From a virus: a stretch of DNA of 23,009 nucleotides. Below the pieces are notes generated by a model. That model made no database searches. It was not told the origin of the DNA and saw nothing but the letters and a program-made list of their open reading frames with translations. Below, in pieces: positions 6,060-14,101 of this stretch (the first letter of the stretch is position 1; every line of letters starts with the position of its first letter). Location: the IMG/VR virus record IMGVR_UViG_3300049845_000179, positions 1 to 23,009 of that record; one strand, given 5' to 3'. The translations under genes and the position numbers were made by a program.

Positions 6060-7756
6060 GCGTTAGCTGGCGCGGGAGGTGTCGTCCCTGGCGCTTCTGG
6101 TTCTGGCTCGGTTGATTCCGGAGGTGTGTCCTGATTGCCTGTGTCATCAAGCAAGCCAGCCGTTGGATCCTCAAAGCCTAGCTCGTCACCACCCATGCCC
6201 ATGCCCTCATCACCAGGAACGGCCTTATCGGCCTCAACGTTGATGGCGTCACGGTTGTCATACACGGCTGGGTCATACAGCTGCTGTAGGATTGGAACCT
6301 CGGCGTTGTCCTTGAGCGACCGCTCTTCCTTGAGCATTAGCTCGTTCATCTGGATCTCATCATCAGTCAAGCCAAGGTAGCGCTTCAGCATGAACCGTCG
6401 GCTCAGGTACTTGACTTCCTGGATGTTGTTGAACGAACCAATCAGATCAGCATCCAACGCAGCCTGGCGGTACAGCGCAAAGTTCGCAGGATCTGGGAGC
6501 TTGATCGTGAAAACCTCATCATCGATGCGCAGGCCGCAGACCTTGAGGTAGATCTTGAACTCCTGGTCATAGATCTCGTTCATGCGATCTTGCAGGCGCG
6601 AGATGAAGTTCGCGAACCGCAGCTCCTCAATGTACGCGATGCCAACCTTGCCGTCGTTCGTTTGTGCCTGAGATCCTTGAGCATCCGTGCCACTCATGTA
6701 AGAGGTTGGGATGCGCAGGCCACGGAAGATCTTCTCTTGGAACTGACGAAGCAGGTTCGTGCCGAAGTCCTCAGTGCCACCTGGCAGCGTTTCAACACGT
6801 GAGCCTCGTCCAGCCGCTGAGACTGGAAAGTAGTAGTCCTCTTGAAGTGACGTTGGGTCGTACTGACCGTCAACCGTGTCCTTCATACCGTTCATGCCGG
6901 TGCCAGGGGTGCGCTTCTGACGGATCTCGTTCTTGATGGACTCCAGGTACCGCTTGACCTGTTGCTGGTTCATGTTTCCAACGTCGATGTAGAACACGCG
7001 ACGCTCTGGAGCACGAACGATCCGGTAGATGATCACTGCATCTTCCAGCATCGACAGCTGGCGGTACACACGAAAGATCGGGCGCAACACTGATTGGCCG
7101 AACGGAGCGCTGTCGCCCATGTCATCAGACATGGTGAAGTGCACCATGGCTGCCGCGGGAATGATGTCAACGAACTCGTTCTTGGCCACACCGTAACCGC
7201 TAGCACCTTGCATCGATGGTCGCTTCACGTGGTAAGCGATCTTGTTTCCATGCTCGTCAATCTCGATACCGGCCACCAGAGAAGGGTCCACGTATTGCCA
7301 CTTCCGAGTGTCAGACGTCTTACGGAAGAAGCAGTCGCCGTACTTGATCATGCAGCGAGCGGTGCTGAACACACGCTTCTTCAGGTCCTGCAAGGTGCTC
7401 CACTGTCGAAGGGCAGCGCGAACGGTCGTGACGGCCGAGTCGCTGATGTCCTGGTTGTCTTCCTTTTGCCACTGCACGATGAAGGGCAGCTCGGACTTCT
7501 CATCCTTGTTCGACATCTCCTCGGCGATAATGTCAAGCGAACGTGCAATGTCAATGTCAGCATCCATTGAGTCGTACTGCTTGTACGACTGAATGCGACT
7601 ACCTGGACCACGCATGACCTGAGAATACCAGGTCACGGCTGCCATCGAGCTCATGTCAGTTGCTCGCGGATCGTACGCGTCTGTGCTCAGCGTGGTGTAC
7701 AGCTGCTTACGAGTCTTGGGCGTAATGATCCGCCACATTCCGGTGTACTGACTCAC
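6056..7756 (-). CDS. 20: Portal vertex protein, T4 gp20 family
   Basis: Dodecameric portal of the head, through which DNA is packaged and to which the neck is attached; 566 aa (T4 gp20 is 524). Family segments are easy to see: DADIDIARSLDIIAEEMSNK, RVFSTARCMIKYGDCFFRK, VYRQLSMLEDAVIIYRIVRA followed by PERRVFYIDVGNM, LPGGTEDFG and FRGLRIPTSYMSG. The last 45 or so residues are Gly/Met then Pro/Glu-rich and probably disordered. The start is GTG at 7756, overlapping the stop of the upstream gene (GTGA), so it is translated by coupling to the tape measure-like gene. There is no late box immediately upstream; a GTAAATA inside the upstream gene (7995-8001) is only a weak candidate. Confidence 0.96.
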   Translation of the reverse strand: MSQYTGMWRIITPKTRKQLYTTLSTDAYDPRATDMSSMAAVTWYSQVMRGPGSRIQSYKQYDSMDADIDIARSLDIIAEEMSNKDEKSELPFIVQWQKEDNQDISDSAVTTVRAALRQWSTLQDLKKRVFSTARCMIKYGDCFFRKTSDTRKWQYVDPSLVAGIEIDEHGNKIAYHVKRPSMQGASGYGVAKNEFVDIIPAAAMVHFTMSDDMGDSAPFGQSVLRPIFRVYRQLSMLEDAVIIYRIVRAPERRVFYIDVGNMNQQQVKRYLESIKNEIRQKRTPGTGMNGMKDTVDGQYDPTSLQEDYYFPVSAAGRGSRVETLPGGTEDFGTNLLRQFQEKIFRGLRIPTSYMSGTDAQGSQAQTNDGKVGIAYIEELRFANFISRLQDRMNEIYDQEFKIYLKVCGLRIDDEVFTIKLPDPANFALYRQAALDADLIGSFNNIQEVKYLSRRFMLKRYLGLTDDEIQMNELMLKEERSLKDNAEVPILQQLYDPAVYDNRDAINVEADKAVPGDEGMGMGGDELGFEDPTAGLLDDTGNQDTPPESTEPEPEAPGTTPPAPANA

Positions 7757-10700
7757 GAGGTCATTCCTTTTCTAGTACCGAGCAGTTGTTGTGCGACCGT
7801 CTCAGCTGACACAAATTCCGCCTTTGGCCGAACTCCAGCCATCTGACCCAGTGCCATGACCTGAGCTTGTTCAAGAGTCAGCGATTGATTCAGGACCTGC
7901 AAAATGCTCTGCAACACTGCCACAGCTTCCGGACTGTTGACGGCCGCAGTGCGATCGCGTGCGCCCTGTTGCGCATCTTGCGTCGTTTCAGTGTTATTTA
8001 CGGTGGCCGGCTGCGGGGCAACGCGAGGTGGCTCTTGAACTTGTGGCGTACCGACAAGTGCGCGTCCCTCATTGAGGAGCTTGTTGGCGTCGATTTGATT
8101 GCCGTAATGCACGCTGTCAAACTTAGACGCCGCCACCCGAGCCTGATTCGTGGCCTCGGTGGCTTGCTGGGTTGATTTCTCGGCCTTACGCCTGTTCTCC
8201 TCAGAGATTGAAGAAAGCGTCTTGCTGCTGTCATTCCAGAGCGCCTCAACGGTCTGGGCATTCGACATTGCCGAGTCTTGAAGCTTCTCGCTGGTGCTCT
8301 CAAGGAACTTGACGAGCTTTGAGTCGTCAGGCAAAATTCGCTTCAGTAGCGAACCCAGCCCGCCGATCATCCTAGCAAAGAAGTCCTTGATTGCCATGTT
8401 CATGAAGGACACGATGATGTCAAATGAGTTTCTAACCCGCCCCAGGGCTTCGTCACCAAAGATGAAAGCCAAGGTGTCGATGATCATGTTCGGGATTGCG
8501 GTGAAGAACGATGTGACCGCGCCGCCGATCCGGTTGAACATTCCACCCTCTGGGTTGAGGGCCGCCGTCACATCACCCGTGAAGAGCTCGAAAACCGCGC
8601 TGAAGGCGGCACCAACGACACCAAAGCTCTTGGTGAAAGCGTGCATGCCTGACCAGATTGTTGCGCCAGCGGCCTTGGTTCCGGTCAACAGCGCCTTTGC
8701 ACCGTTTCCAACTGACACACCAAGCTCTTGGAACATGAACTTGATTGTCTGCACCGGCCCACTGATCGCGTTGGTCAGCCTGATCGCGTTAACCTGCTGT
8801 CTCAGGAAATTCGGTGCGTTTCCGATGGTCTTAACGGTGTTACCAACAGCGTTGCCGATGTCGTACATTGACGGCATCAACCGAAGCGCTGAATCCTTCA
8901 GGGTCACAAGTGGCGCGACTAGCCTTGACAGGACGCTGCCGGTCTTCGCTGCTGTTCCTGCGGCGCCAGCGACCGCAGCTCCTGCGCCGACACCACTGCC
9001 AACGACCTTAGACAGCAAGCCCATGATCGGGCCACGGAAGGCAAGCAGCAACGCTGATCCAACAGCCGCCGCGATCAGGCCAACTGGACTTTCAACGATG
9101 CCCTTGATGATTGTTGTGAGTTTGCCCACAAACTGACCGAACTCACTGACGTGCTGACCGAACTGCTTGTTGAAGACCTCACCGCTGCTCTGGGCCAGGG
9201 CCGCTGGTCGGTTCGCCTCCATGAGCTTTCCGAAGTTGTTCTCACCCAGGTACTTGGAGAGCTCATCGATGACGTTCTGGGTTCCAAGCGTGCCGGTTTC
9301 GTACATGCTCTGAGAGCGCGAATCCAGGCGACTTGCAAAGGTACGTAGCTCCTCAAGCTCAGAAGCGGTAGCGGCTCGGCCCTTCATAACGATTTGAGCC
9401 GCTCGTTCGCCTTCAGCCCCCATGCCGGCAAAGGCCGCCATCTGACGAATGCGACCAGCAGAATCGACACGGCTCTTCACCGTTTCACCACGCTGGGCAA
9501 TCAATGCATCGGCCAGCTTTTTCGAGGCCTCAGCCGTCAGGCCCAATCGCTGACCAGTTGACGCGATCTGCAGGAGCTCTCGTTGACGTGCCAAGCGAGC
9601 TGCTGGTGCAAGGCCCAGCAGCTCCTTCTGGGCTTGATCGTTGTCCGCGACGCTCTTGACAAGGTTCGCGAACTCCTCGGCCGTCATGTTCGTGCTCTTG
9701 CGGAGCTTGTCGAACAACGCCACCTGCGCGTTCATTGAGGAACCGAGATTGGCTTGGCTGATGCCCATCATGGTGGAGCTGTTCGCCATGACGGCTTGCA
9801 GCTCCTTAGCCTCTGAGCCAAAGACACCAAGCACAGCTAGCTGGTTGGTGGCCATTGAGGTGACCCGATCGAACTCTTCAATGCTTCCTGCTCGGCTTGC
9901 GAAGGCGCTGTTCTCACGCATGATGCGAACGTAGTCCGCGAGCGACATGCCGGCCAACAGCGCGTTCTTGGAAAGCTCGTACAACGACTCGGTGCTGCCC
10001 ATGCCGACTCGAGCGATCGACATGAAATCAGTTGCCAGACGAACTAGGACGTCAGAGATCTGTCCCAACATTGCCCCAAACAAGCTAAGCGATGAAGTCG
10101 TGCGGCCGAAGCGCTCAACCATACGGCCTAGCACATCTCTCATTGGTAGATCAAGGTCATCAATATTACGTCCGGACCTGGCAGGTGCCGCGCGATCTGG
10201 GCCTGGCGCTGGAGTCCTTCTTGGAAACAGTCGACCAATCGTACCGCGTAAGCCGGTTTCTTGTTTTCGGATAGCTGAAACTACTGGGGCGGTATCTTTC
10301 TTTGGGTCACCTTCTGGGACGGTGATCGGGACATTGAGGCGTGCAAGACCACCCAACAAGCTCGTCGCCGTTGCCAGGCTTGCCGCCATCTGCTTGTTTA
10401 CACCCAGCAGCTCATTGAAGATTGGATCCGTCTTCTGCTCTGCTGGTGCTTCTGGGGCAACAACCTCTGTGACCTTAGGTTGTTGAAGCGCCCCAGCTGC
10501 CGCTGACAGAGAGCTTGCCATCTGTCGATTAACATTGAGCAGCTCGGTGAAGATTGGGTCGGTCTTAGGCTCTGGGAAGACGATGTCGGGCGCTGGCCTT
10601 GACAACAACGCGGTCGCGTTCTCAAGCGCCGTTAGGACCTGTCGGCTGATTCCAACAAGAACGTCAAGCTGGTCAGTCTTCGGCTCTGGCGTGAAGACCG

Positions 10701-11469
10701 TCGGCGTTGGAACGTCAACGGTCGGCGGCTCGACGTTGATGACCTGAGACGCCGCTGGAATATTGATGATCGGCGGATCAACGGTGACGTTTGGTGCCGG
10801 AACATCAAAGATCGGCGGTGGGATCGTGACGTTTGGTGCTGGAACATCGACCTTTGGAATCTCAACAGAGATCGACGGGGCGAGTTTCGGTAGCAAGGCG
10901 GTGACGGACGCGAGGTGATCCGCCATGCGCTCATTGATATCGAGCAGCTGCCTGAAGATCGGGTCGGTCTTTTGTGGCGGCAGAGTAAGGTCGCGAACAC
11001 CTTGTTTGAGCTGCAGTTGTGCAGCTGTGACAAGACCAGCAAGCGATCCTGCCATGCTCGAGCTGAAGCCGAGCTGCTTCTCTGAGATGTCAACAAGGTT
11101 CTTGAGGAGCCTTGAGTTCTCTCCGATCTGGGCGATTGGTGAGGGGGCATCGGCCTGCAGGTCTGGAACCTGCAACGCGTTCATGAACTTGGCGAGCTGA
11201 CTGTTCAGGCTACCAAAGTTCACGGAGGCCTTACCAACCTCGCCAGACAGCTCCTTGAATGAAACGTTCAAGCCAAGGATCGCGTCCTTAGTGCTCTTTC
11301 CAGCAGTTCCAATTGCCCTGAAAACGCGAAGGGTGTCCTTCATCTCGCGCTGGGTGGCATTCCCTTGAGCACGATCCCGAGAGTTTGGAAGCTTTCCAGA
11401 CGACAACGCCGTGCTGCTCTTCAGCAGGCGATGAATCGCATCTAGTGTTTCAAGGATCTTCTGTTCCAT
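7753..11469 (-). CDS. Probable tail tape measure protein
   Basis: A very long structural protein, 1238 aa from ATG 11469 (MEQKILETLDAIHRLLKSST). An ATG at 11508 lies upstream of the expected start point of the late promoter at 11512-11518, so I chose the internal start. Order: helical N-terminus; four copies of a 27-residue unit 'KTDPIF.ELL.VN.QM..SL..A..LL' (nt 10354-10971) separated by a Val/Pro-rich stretch (VPAPNVTIPP, VPAPNVTVDPP; about residues 200-273); a Pro/Ala linker; a long helical middle; a hydrophobic, Gly/Ala-rich zone (about 790-840, GLIAAAVGSALLLAF); a second hydrophobic zone (about 943-1046); and a polar helical C-terminus. Length, helices and membrane-like segments fit a tape measure that sets tail length and may enter the host membrane. 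No sequence match to T4 gp29 is obvious, so the call rests on architecture. Confidence 0.68.
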   Translation of the reverse strand: MEQKILETLDAIHRLLKSSTALSSGKLPNSRDRAQGNATQREMKDTLRVFRAIGTAGKSTKDAILGLNVSFKELSGEVGKASVNFGSLNSQLAKFMNALQVPDLQADAPSPIAQIGENSRLLKNLVDISEKQLGFSSSMAGSLAGLVTAAQLQLKQGVRDLTLPPQKTDPIFRQLLDINERMADHLASVTALLPKLAPSISVEIPKVDVPAPNVTIPPPIFDVPAPNVTVDPPIINIPAASQVINVEPPTVDVPTPTVFTPEPKTDQLDVLVGISRQVLTALENATALLSRPAPDIVFPEPKTDPIFTELLNVNRQMASSLSAAAGALQQPKVTEVVAPEAPAEQKTDPIFNELLGVNKQMAASLATATSLLGGLARLNVPITVPEGDPKKDTAPVVSAIRKQETGLRGTIGRLFPRRTPAPGPDRAAPARSGRNIDDLDLPMRDVLGRMVERFGRTTSSLSLFGAMLGQISDVLVRLATDFMSIARVGMGSTESLYELSKNALLAGMSLADYVRIMRENSAFASRAGSIEEFDRVTSMATNQLAVLGVFGSEAKELQAVMANSSTMMGISQANLGSSMNAQVALFDKLRKSTNMTAEEFANLVKSVADNDQAQKELLGLAPAARLARQRELLQIASTGQRLGLTAEASKKLADALIAQRGETVKSRVDSAGRIRQMAAFAGMGAEGERAAQIVMKGRAATASELEELRTFASRLDSRSQSMYETGTLGTQNVIDELSKYLGENNFGKLMEANRPAALAQSSGEVFNKQFGQHVSEFGQFVGKLTTIIKGIVESPVGLIAAAVGSALLLAFRGPIMGLLSKVVGSGVGAGAAVAGAAGTAAKTGSVLSRLVAPLVTLKDSALRLMPSMYDIGNAVGNTVKTIGNAPNFLRQQVNAIRLTNAISGPVQTIKFMFQELGVSVGNGAKALLTGTKAAGATIWSGMHAFTKSFGVVGAAFSAVFELFTGDVTAALNPEGGMFNRIGGAVTSFFTAIPNMIIDTLAFIFGDEALGRVRNSFDIIVSFMNMAIKDFFARMIGGLGSLLKRILPDDSKLVKFLESTSEKLQDSAMSNAQTVEALWNDSSKTLSSISEENRRKAEKSTQQATEATNQARVAASKFDSVHYGNQIDANKLLNEGRALVGTPQVQEPPRVAPQPATVNNTETTQDAQQGARDRTAAVNSPEAVAVLQSILQVLNQSLTLEQAQVMALGQMAGVRPKAEFVSAETVAQQLLGTRKGMTS
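10354..10434 (-). repeat. Tape measure repeat, copy 4
   Basis: Encodes KTDPIFNELLGVNKQMAASL plus ATATSLL. Nearly the same amino-acid unit as copies 1 and 3, with similar DNA at 'KTDPIF' and 'ELL'. Confidence 0.8.
10486..10566 (-). repeat. Tape measure repeat, copy 3
   Basis: Encodes KTDPIFTELLNVNRQMASSL plus SAAAGAL, preceded by Pro/Glu (EP), as in copies 2 and 4. Confidence 0.8.
10603..10680 (-). repeat. Tape measure repeat, copy 2 (divergent)
   Basis: Encodes KTDQLDVLVGISRQVLTALE plus NATALL. It is one residue shorter and lacks PIF, but keeps EPKTD at the front and the ALL end. Confidence 0.65.
10891..10971 (-). repeat. Tape measure repeat, copy 1
   Basis: Encodes KTDPIFRQLLDINERMADHL plus ASVTALL. 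A Val/Pro-rich rod-like stretch separates it from copy 2. Confidence 0.75.
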
Positions 11470-11494
11470 GAGTCTCGGTGAGTTCCGGGCACCT

Positions 11495-11501
11495 CTAAAT
11501 A
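11495..11501 (+). promoter_or_regulatory. Late promoter for gp26/gp51 operon
   Basis: Plus-strand CTAAATA, with the expected start near 11507 and a 26-nt leader containing GAGAGG before the ATG at 11533. It is one arm of the inverted repeat 11493-11520. Confidence 0.75.
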
Positions 11502-11511
11502 GGGGCATCGA

Positions 11512-11518
11512 TATTTAG
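11512..11518 (-). promoter_or_regulatory. Late promoter for tape measure and portal genes
   Basis: Minus-strand CTAAATA, with the expected start near 11506, 37 bases upstream of ATG 11469. It forms an inverted repeat CTCTAAATA/TATTTAGAG (11493-11501 and 11512-11520) with the plus-strand promoter. Confidence 0.75.
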
Positions 11519-11532
11519 AGAGGTTTCGGTTC

Positions 11533-12315
11533 ATGTCGGACTCCATCAACCCGCTGCTTAAAGTCAAGCTTCCAGGCCGCGTTTTCCAACTGCCATCAAG
11601 GGGCGCGCTGTACTTCAATGGTGAGCTTGATGTCTCGGTTTCAAGTGGTGAGATCCACGTGCACCCAATGACAGCACTCACTGAAATCAACCTGAAGAAC
11701 CCTGACCTGTTGTTCAACGGTAAGGCGCTGCAGGCTGTTGTTGCGGAATGCGTGCCCGCGATCAAGAAGCCGTTGGAGCTCTTTGGCCGAGACGTCGACG
11801 CTTTGCTGTTCTTCCTGAGGCTGACAACTTACGGCTCAGAGTACCGCATCGAGGTCAAGCATGACTGTGAGAACGCGAAGGATCACTCGTACGTCGTGGA
11901 CCTTGAGCAGGTCCTACAGCGCATGAAGCAGCTCGATCCGACAATGATCGAGAAGCTGCGTACGGTGTCAGTCGATGGCCATGAGGTTTACACACGGCCA
12001 ATGCGCTTCAAGGACGTCATCGAGCTCTTTCACCAAAGCGAGGGCAAGAAAGAACTCAATGAGGATGACATCAAGCGCCTTGCAATCACGAACCTGCTGA
12101 GCATGATCGAGCGCGTTGATAATGTCACCGACCCGAAGTTCATCGAAGAATGGGTCCGGACGTTGACGACCCCGCAGATCAACAAGATCACAGCGGCGGC
12201 CAGCGCGCTGAATGATTGGGGACCGGATCAGATTGTGACGTTGGAGTGCAAGGACTGCGGTAAGGACATGCGTGTTGAGCTTCCGCTCAACCCAGTCAGT
12301 TTTTTCACCGAATGA
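11533..12315 (+). CDS. 26: Baseplate hub assembly protein, T4 gp26-like
   Basis: Protein of the T4 base plate family (gp26 type, Pfam T4_baseplate), needed for assembly of the baseplate central hub; 260 aa (T4 gp26 is 208). The N-terminus has the usual pattern 'KLPGRVFQLPSRGALYFNGE', then 'IHVHPMTALTEINLKNPDLL' and 'FNGKALQAVVAECVPAIKKP', then 'DVDALLFFLRLTTYG'. The C-terminus carries CKDCGKDMRVELPLNPVSFF, one zinc-hand CxxC. Many relatives have a second CxxC near residue 110; here only one Cys (KHDCENAKDH) is seen, so that knuckle seems degraded. It has its own late promoter (11495-11501) and overlaps the next gene by ATGA. Confidence 0.88.
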   Translation: MSDSINPLLKVKLPGRVFQLPSRGALYFNGELDVSVSSGEIHVHPMTALTEINLKNPDLLFNGKALQAVVAECVPAIKKPLELFGRDVDALLFFLRLTTYGSEYRIEVKHDCENAKDHSYVVDLEQVLQRMKQLDPTMIEKLRTVSVDGHEVYTRPMRFKDVIELFHQSEGKKELNEDDIKRLAITNLLSMIERVDNVTDPKFIEEWVRTLTTPQINKITAAASALNDWGPDQIVTLECKDCGKDMRVELPLNPVSFFTE

Positions 12316-12536
12316 TCCTGACTGGCGATCACACCAGGATCGTATCCATGATCGACAAGCTGCACCTTGAAGCCAAGGGGCTCATCCAGAGTGCGATCGA
12401 GATCTCGTACTTCAGTCGCGGTGCGTTCTCGTACGAGACGGTCCTTGGCATGTCGGCTATCGAACGCGACATGGCTGTCGAGTTCCTGAACAAGCGTCTG
12501 AAAGAGATCGCCAAGACTCCGTTCATGCCGTTCTGA
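12312..12536 (+). CDS. 51: Small baseplate hub assembly protein, gp51-like
   Basis: A 74-aa helical protein whose start overlaps the gp26 stop (ATGA at 12312-12315). The segment 'IEISYFSRGAFSYETVLGMS' followed by 'AIERDMAVEFLNKRL' matches the small proteins that follow gp26 in many T4-like phages ('Y..RG..SYE....m...eR' pattern), usually called gp51, the hub assembly catalyst. It is much shorter than T4 gp51 itself, so the symbol is by context and motif. No strong ribosome site is visible; translation is likely coupled to gp26. Confidence 0.7.
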   Translation: MILTGDHTRIVSMIDKLHLEAKGLIQSAIEISYFSRGAFSYETVLGMSAIERDMAVEFLNKRLKEIAKTPFMPF

Positions 12537-12555
12537 CGTCACCAGGCGACGCCGG

Positions 12556-12579
12556 CTCACCTCGAAGGCTGGAGGTGAG
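12556..12579. terminator. Hairpin between convergent genes, possible terminator
   Basis: Perfect 8-bp inverted repeat CTCACCTC/GAGGTGAG (12556-12563 and 12572-12579) in the 71-bp gap between convergent genes. There is no T-tract on either strand, so intrinsic termination is uncertain. Confidence 0.4.
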
Positions 12580-12607
12580 GTGTCCTATATCGAAGAACCG
12601 GGTGGTC

Positions 12608-13858
12608 TCAGGACGTCAGTCGTAAGCCGAGCTGCTTCACCAGCTCTGGCGTTCGAGCCAGGTACTCCGGCGGCACACCGTCAATACCATCATGCACCAT
12701 GATCCCATGCCGATCGATGGCCTCCCAGAGCGCGTACCGAGCCTGCCGCTCCCAAGCAAAGTACGAGCTGAAGATCCTTCGAACGTTCTCACGGTTCGGC
12801 GCGGTCTTCAGGAGCAGTACACAGGCAAGGCGCTTGGCGTTCCTGAACTGATCAGCCAGTTTTTGGAGCTGTGCTCCGATCTGGGTGAGCTCAAATGCCC
12901 CAGCCTCCGGCAGCTCATGCACAATAAGCTCAGCGGTCAGTGAAAAGCCGGCTCCGTTTGTCAGGAGCGAGGGTGAGATCTTGGAGCCATTCGCCAAGCT
13001 CATGATGATGCGCTTGATCAGCGAACGGTTCTCGCTCGTGTAAGGGAGCTTCAGGACATGTTCACACAGGTCACGTCTGAAGTTCTCCTTGTCGTTTAGC
13101 AGCGACAGCAGCGCTGGGAACATAGTCTCCATCGCACCTGGTCGATCTTTGAACTCTCGCTCAATGGTCTGCACCAGGAACTGCACGTACGCCGAATCTA
13201 GATCAATGCCTGATCCAAAGAGCTCCTCACGGAGCCAGCTTGGCCAGGTCTCTATCCCAGAGATTGGCCAAACACTAGTGTCGCGCTGCTTGAGCTTACC
13301 GCTCGGTGCAAAATGGAAGTTCAACTCCGGTCCGTTGGCGAGCAGCCATGACAGCGGATGAACCAGCTCAGGGCGCCCGCGTTCAACAACCGAACGTAAG
13401 AGCTTCGTGCGATCAAGCCCAGGCCGCAACATGACCTTTGAGATCACTGTGCCATCAGGCAGTGGTGGTGGCACGTACCTCAGGGTGTCAGACGTCGTCT
13501 GTAGGACTTTGAGCTCTTCAGGTGGCAGGACCTTTGGGATCAGGGTGCTGATCTCAAAGTTCTCCTCATCGATGTAGAACCCTCGTTCCTTGATGACGAA
13601 GAAGTGTTCCAGTGCCGGCTTGTAATCTCGCACCCAAGCACGAAGGTCCATCAACCGGATCTTGACCTCACAGAACCCGCGCGGTGAACGCCCCTTCACC
13701 GCGGCCGCGTACACCGACGAGAGCCAAAGCACGAGATCCTGACGTGCTTCGGTTCTCGAGCGGTGAAGTCGCTGTAGATCAGGCCAGAACCTGGTCCAGT
13801 GCAGCGGGTGCGACGGCGCAAGCTGATTTTCTGGCTTGAGCCGATAAGGCCTGGTCAC
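12608..13858 (-). CDS. Divergent single-subunit RNA polymerase-like protein
   Basis: 416 aa from GTG 13858, which overlaps the upstream stop (GTGA) with AGG five bases before it; longer in-frame starts lie inside the upstream gene. Three stretches match the palm motifs of T7-type RNA polymerase in the right order. Motif A: GSGIDLDSAYVQFL (D219; T7 'DGSCSGIQHF'). Motif B: NRSLIKRIIMSLANGSK (R278, K282, G291), 10 of 16 residues identical to T7 'RSVTKRSVMTLAYGSK'. Motif C: GIMVHDGIDGVPP (H389, D390; T7 'LIHDSFGTIPA', same HD-to-P spacing). The T7 motif B tyrosine (Y639) is Asn290 here. Length is far below T7 RNAP (883) but near the motif-bearing subunit of the two-part N4 RNAPII. It could instead be a family A DNA polymerase relative. 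Neighbours give no function. Confidence 0.72.
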   Translation of the reverse strand: MTRPYRLKPENQLAPSHPLHWTRFWPDLQRLHRSRTEARQDLVLWLSSVYAAAVKGRSPRGFCEVKIRLMDLRAWVRDYKPALEHFFVIKERGFYIDEENFEISTLIPKVLPPEELKVLQTTSDTLRYVPPPLPDGTVISKVMLRPGLDRTKLLRSVVERGRPELVHPLSWLLANGPELNFHFAPSGKLKQRDTSVWPISGIETWPSWLREELFGSGIDLDSAYVQFLVQTIEREFKDRPGAMETMFPALLSLLNDKENFRRDLCEHVLKLPYTSENRSLIKRIIMSLANGSKISPSLLTNGAGFSLTAELIVHELPEAGAFELTQIGAQLQKLADQFRNAKRLACVLLLKTAPNRENVRRIFSSYFAWERQARYALWEAIDRHGIMVHDGIDGVPPEYLARTPELVKQLGLRLTS

Positions 13859-14064
13859 AGTGCCTGCAGTTCGCGCTTCGTGGAAGTCGCCTTCAGGTCT
13901 TTCTTGAGAGAGCGGTAGATGCCCTTCCAAGACCGTGGGTGCAGGGCGATGGTGCCGTTTTGGACGATGTACCTGACACGGGCGACATTTTGTCCTTGTT
14001 GTTCGGCGGCCACGGCCATTGTGGTGGCGATGGAACGGAGACGTTTGGCTGTTTTGGCATTCAT
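13855..14064 (-). CDS. Small basic protein, 69 aa, unknown
   Basis: Unrecognised, strongly basic protein: MNAKTAKRLRSIATTMAVAA, then QNVARVRYIVQNGTIALHPR, ending in RSLKKDLKATSTKRELQAL. A helix, a short hairpin-like middle and a basic tail suggest RNA or DNA binding, but no known domain is visible. The ribosome site is excellent (AGGAGG five bases before ATG) and a GTTACAAT element lies 23 bases upstream of the ATG, giving a plausible promoter with a short leader. Its stop overlaps the GTG of the polymerase-like gene, so it may be a partner or simply the leader gene of that unit. Confidence 0.75.
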   Translation of the reverse strand: MNAKTAKRLRSIATTMAVAAEQQGQNVARVRYIVQNGTIALHPRSWKGIYRSLKKDLKATSTKRELQAL

Positions 14065-14086
14065 AGGAACCTCCTAAAGGAGATTC

Positions 14087-14094
14087 ATTGTAAC
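14087..14094 (-). promoter_or_regulatory. GTTACAAT element, candidate early/middle promoter
   Basis: CGTTACAAT with a TACAAT -10-like core. The expected start is about seven bases further on, leaving AGGAGG and ATG of the 69-aa gene in the leader. No clear -35 box is seen at 17 bases. Confidence 0.5.
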
Positions 14095-14101
14095 GAAATG
14101 C

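Noticed and set aside
7995-8001. GTAAATA within the tape measure-like gene as a portal promoter
   Set aside because: It is inside coding sequence (Val-Asn-Asn) and about 240 bases from the portal start, which is already coupled by GTGA. It cannot be excluded but is not supported.
8294-9136. Plus-strand open frame of 280 codons
   Set aside because: It lies wholly opposite the tape measure-like gene, has no ribosome site, and its composition is that of an antisense shadow.
13859-13930. ATG at 13930 as the start of the polymerase-like protein
   Set aside because: The extra 24 residues lie entirely inside the 69-aa gene, and GTG 13858 overlaps that gene's stop in the manner seen at other junctions here.
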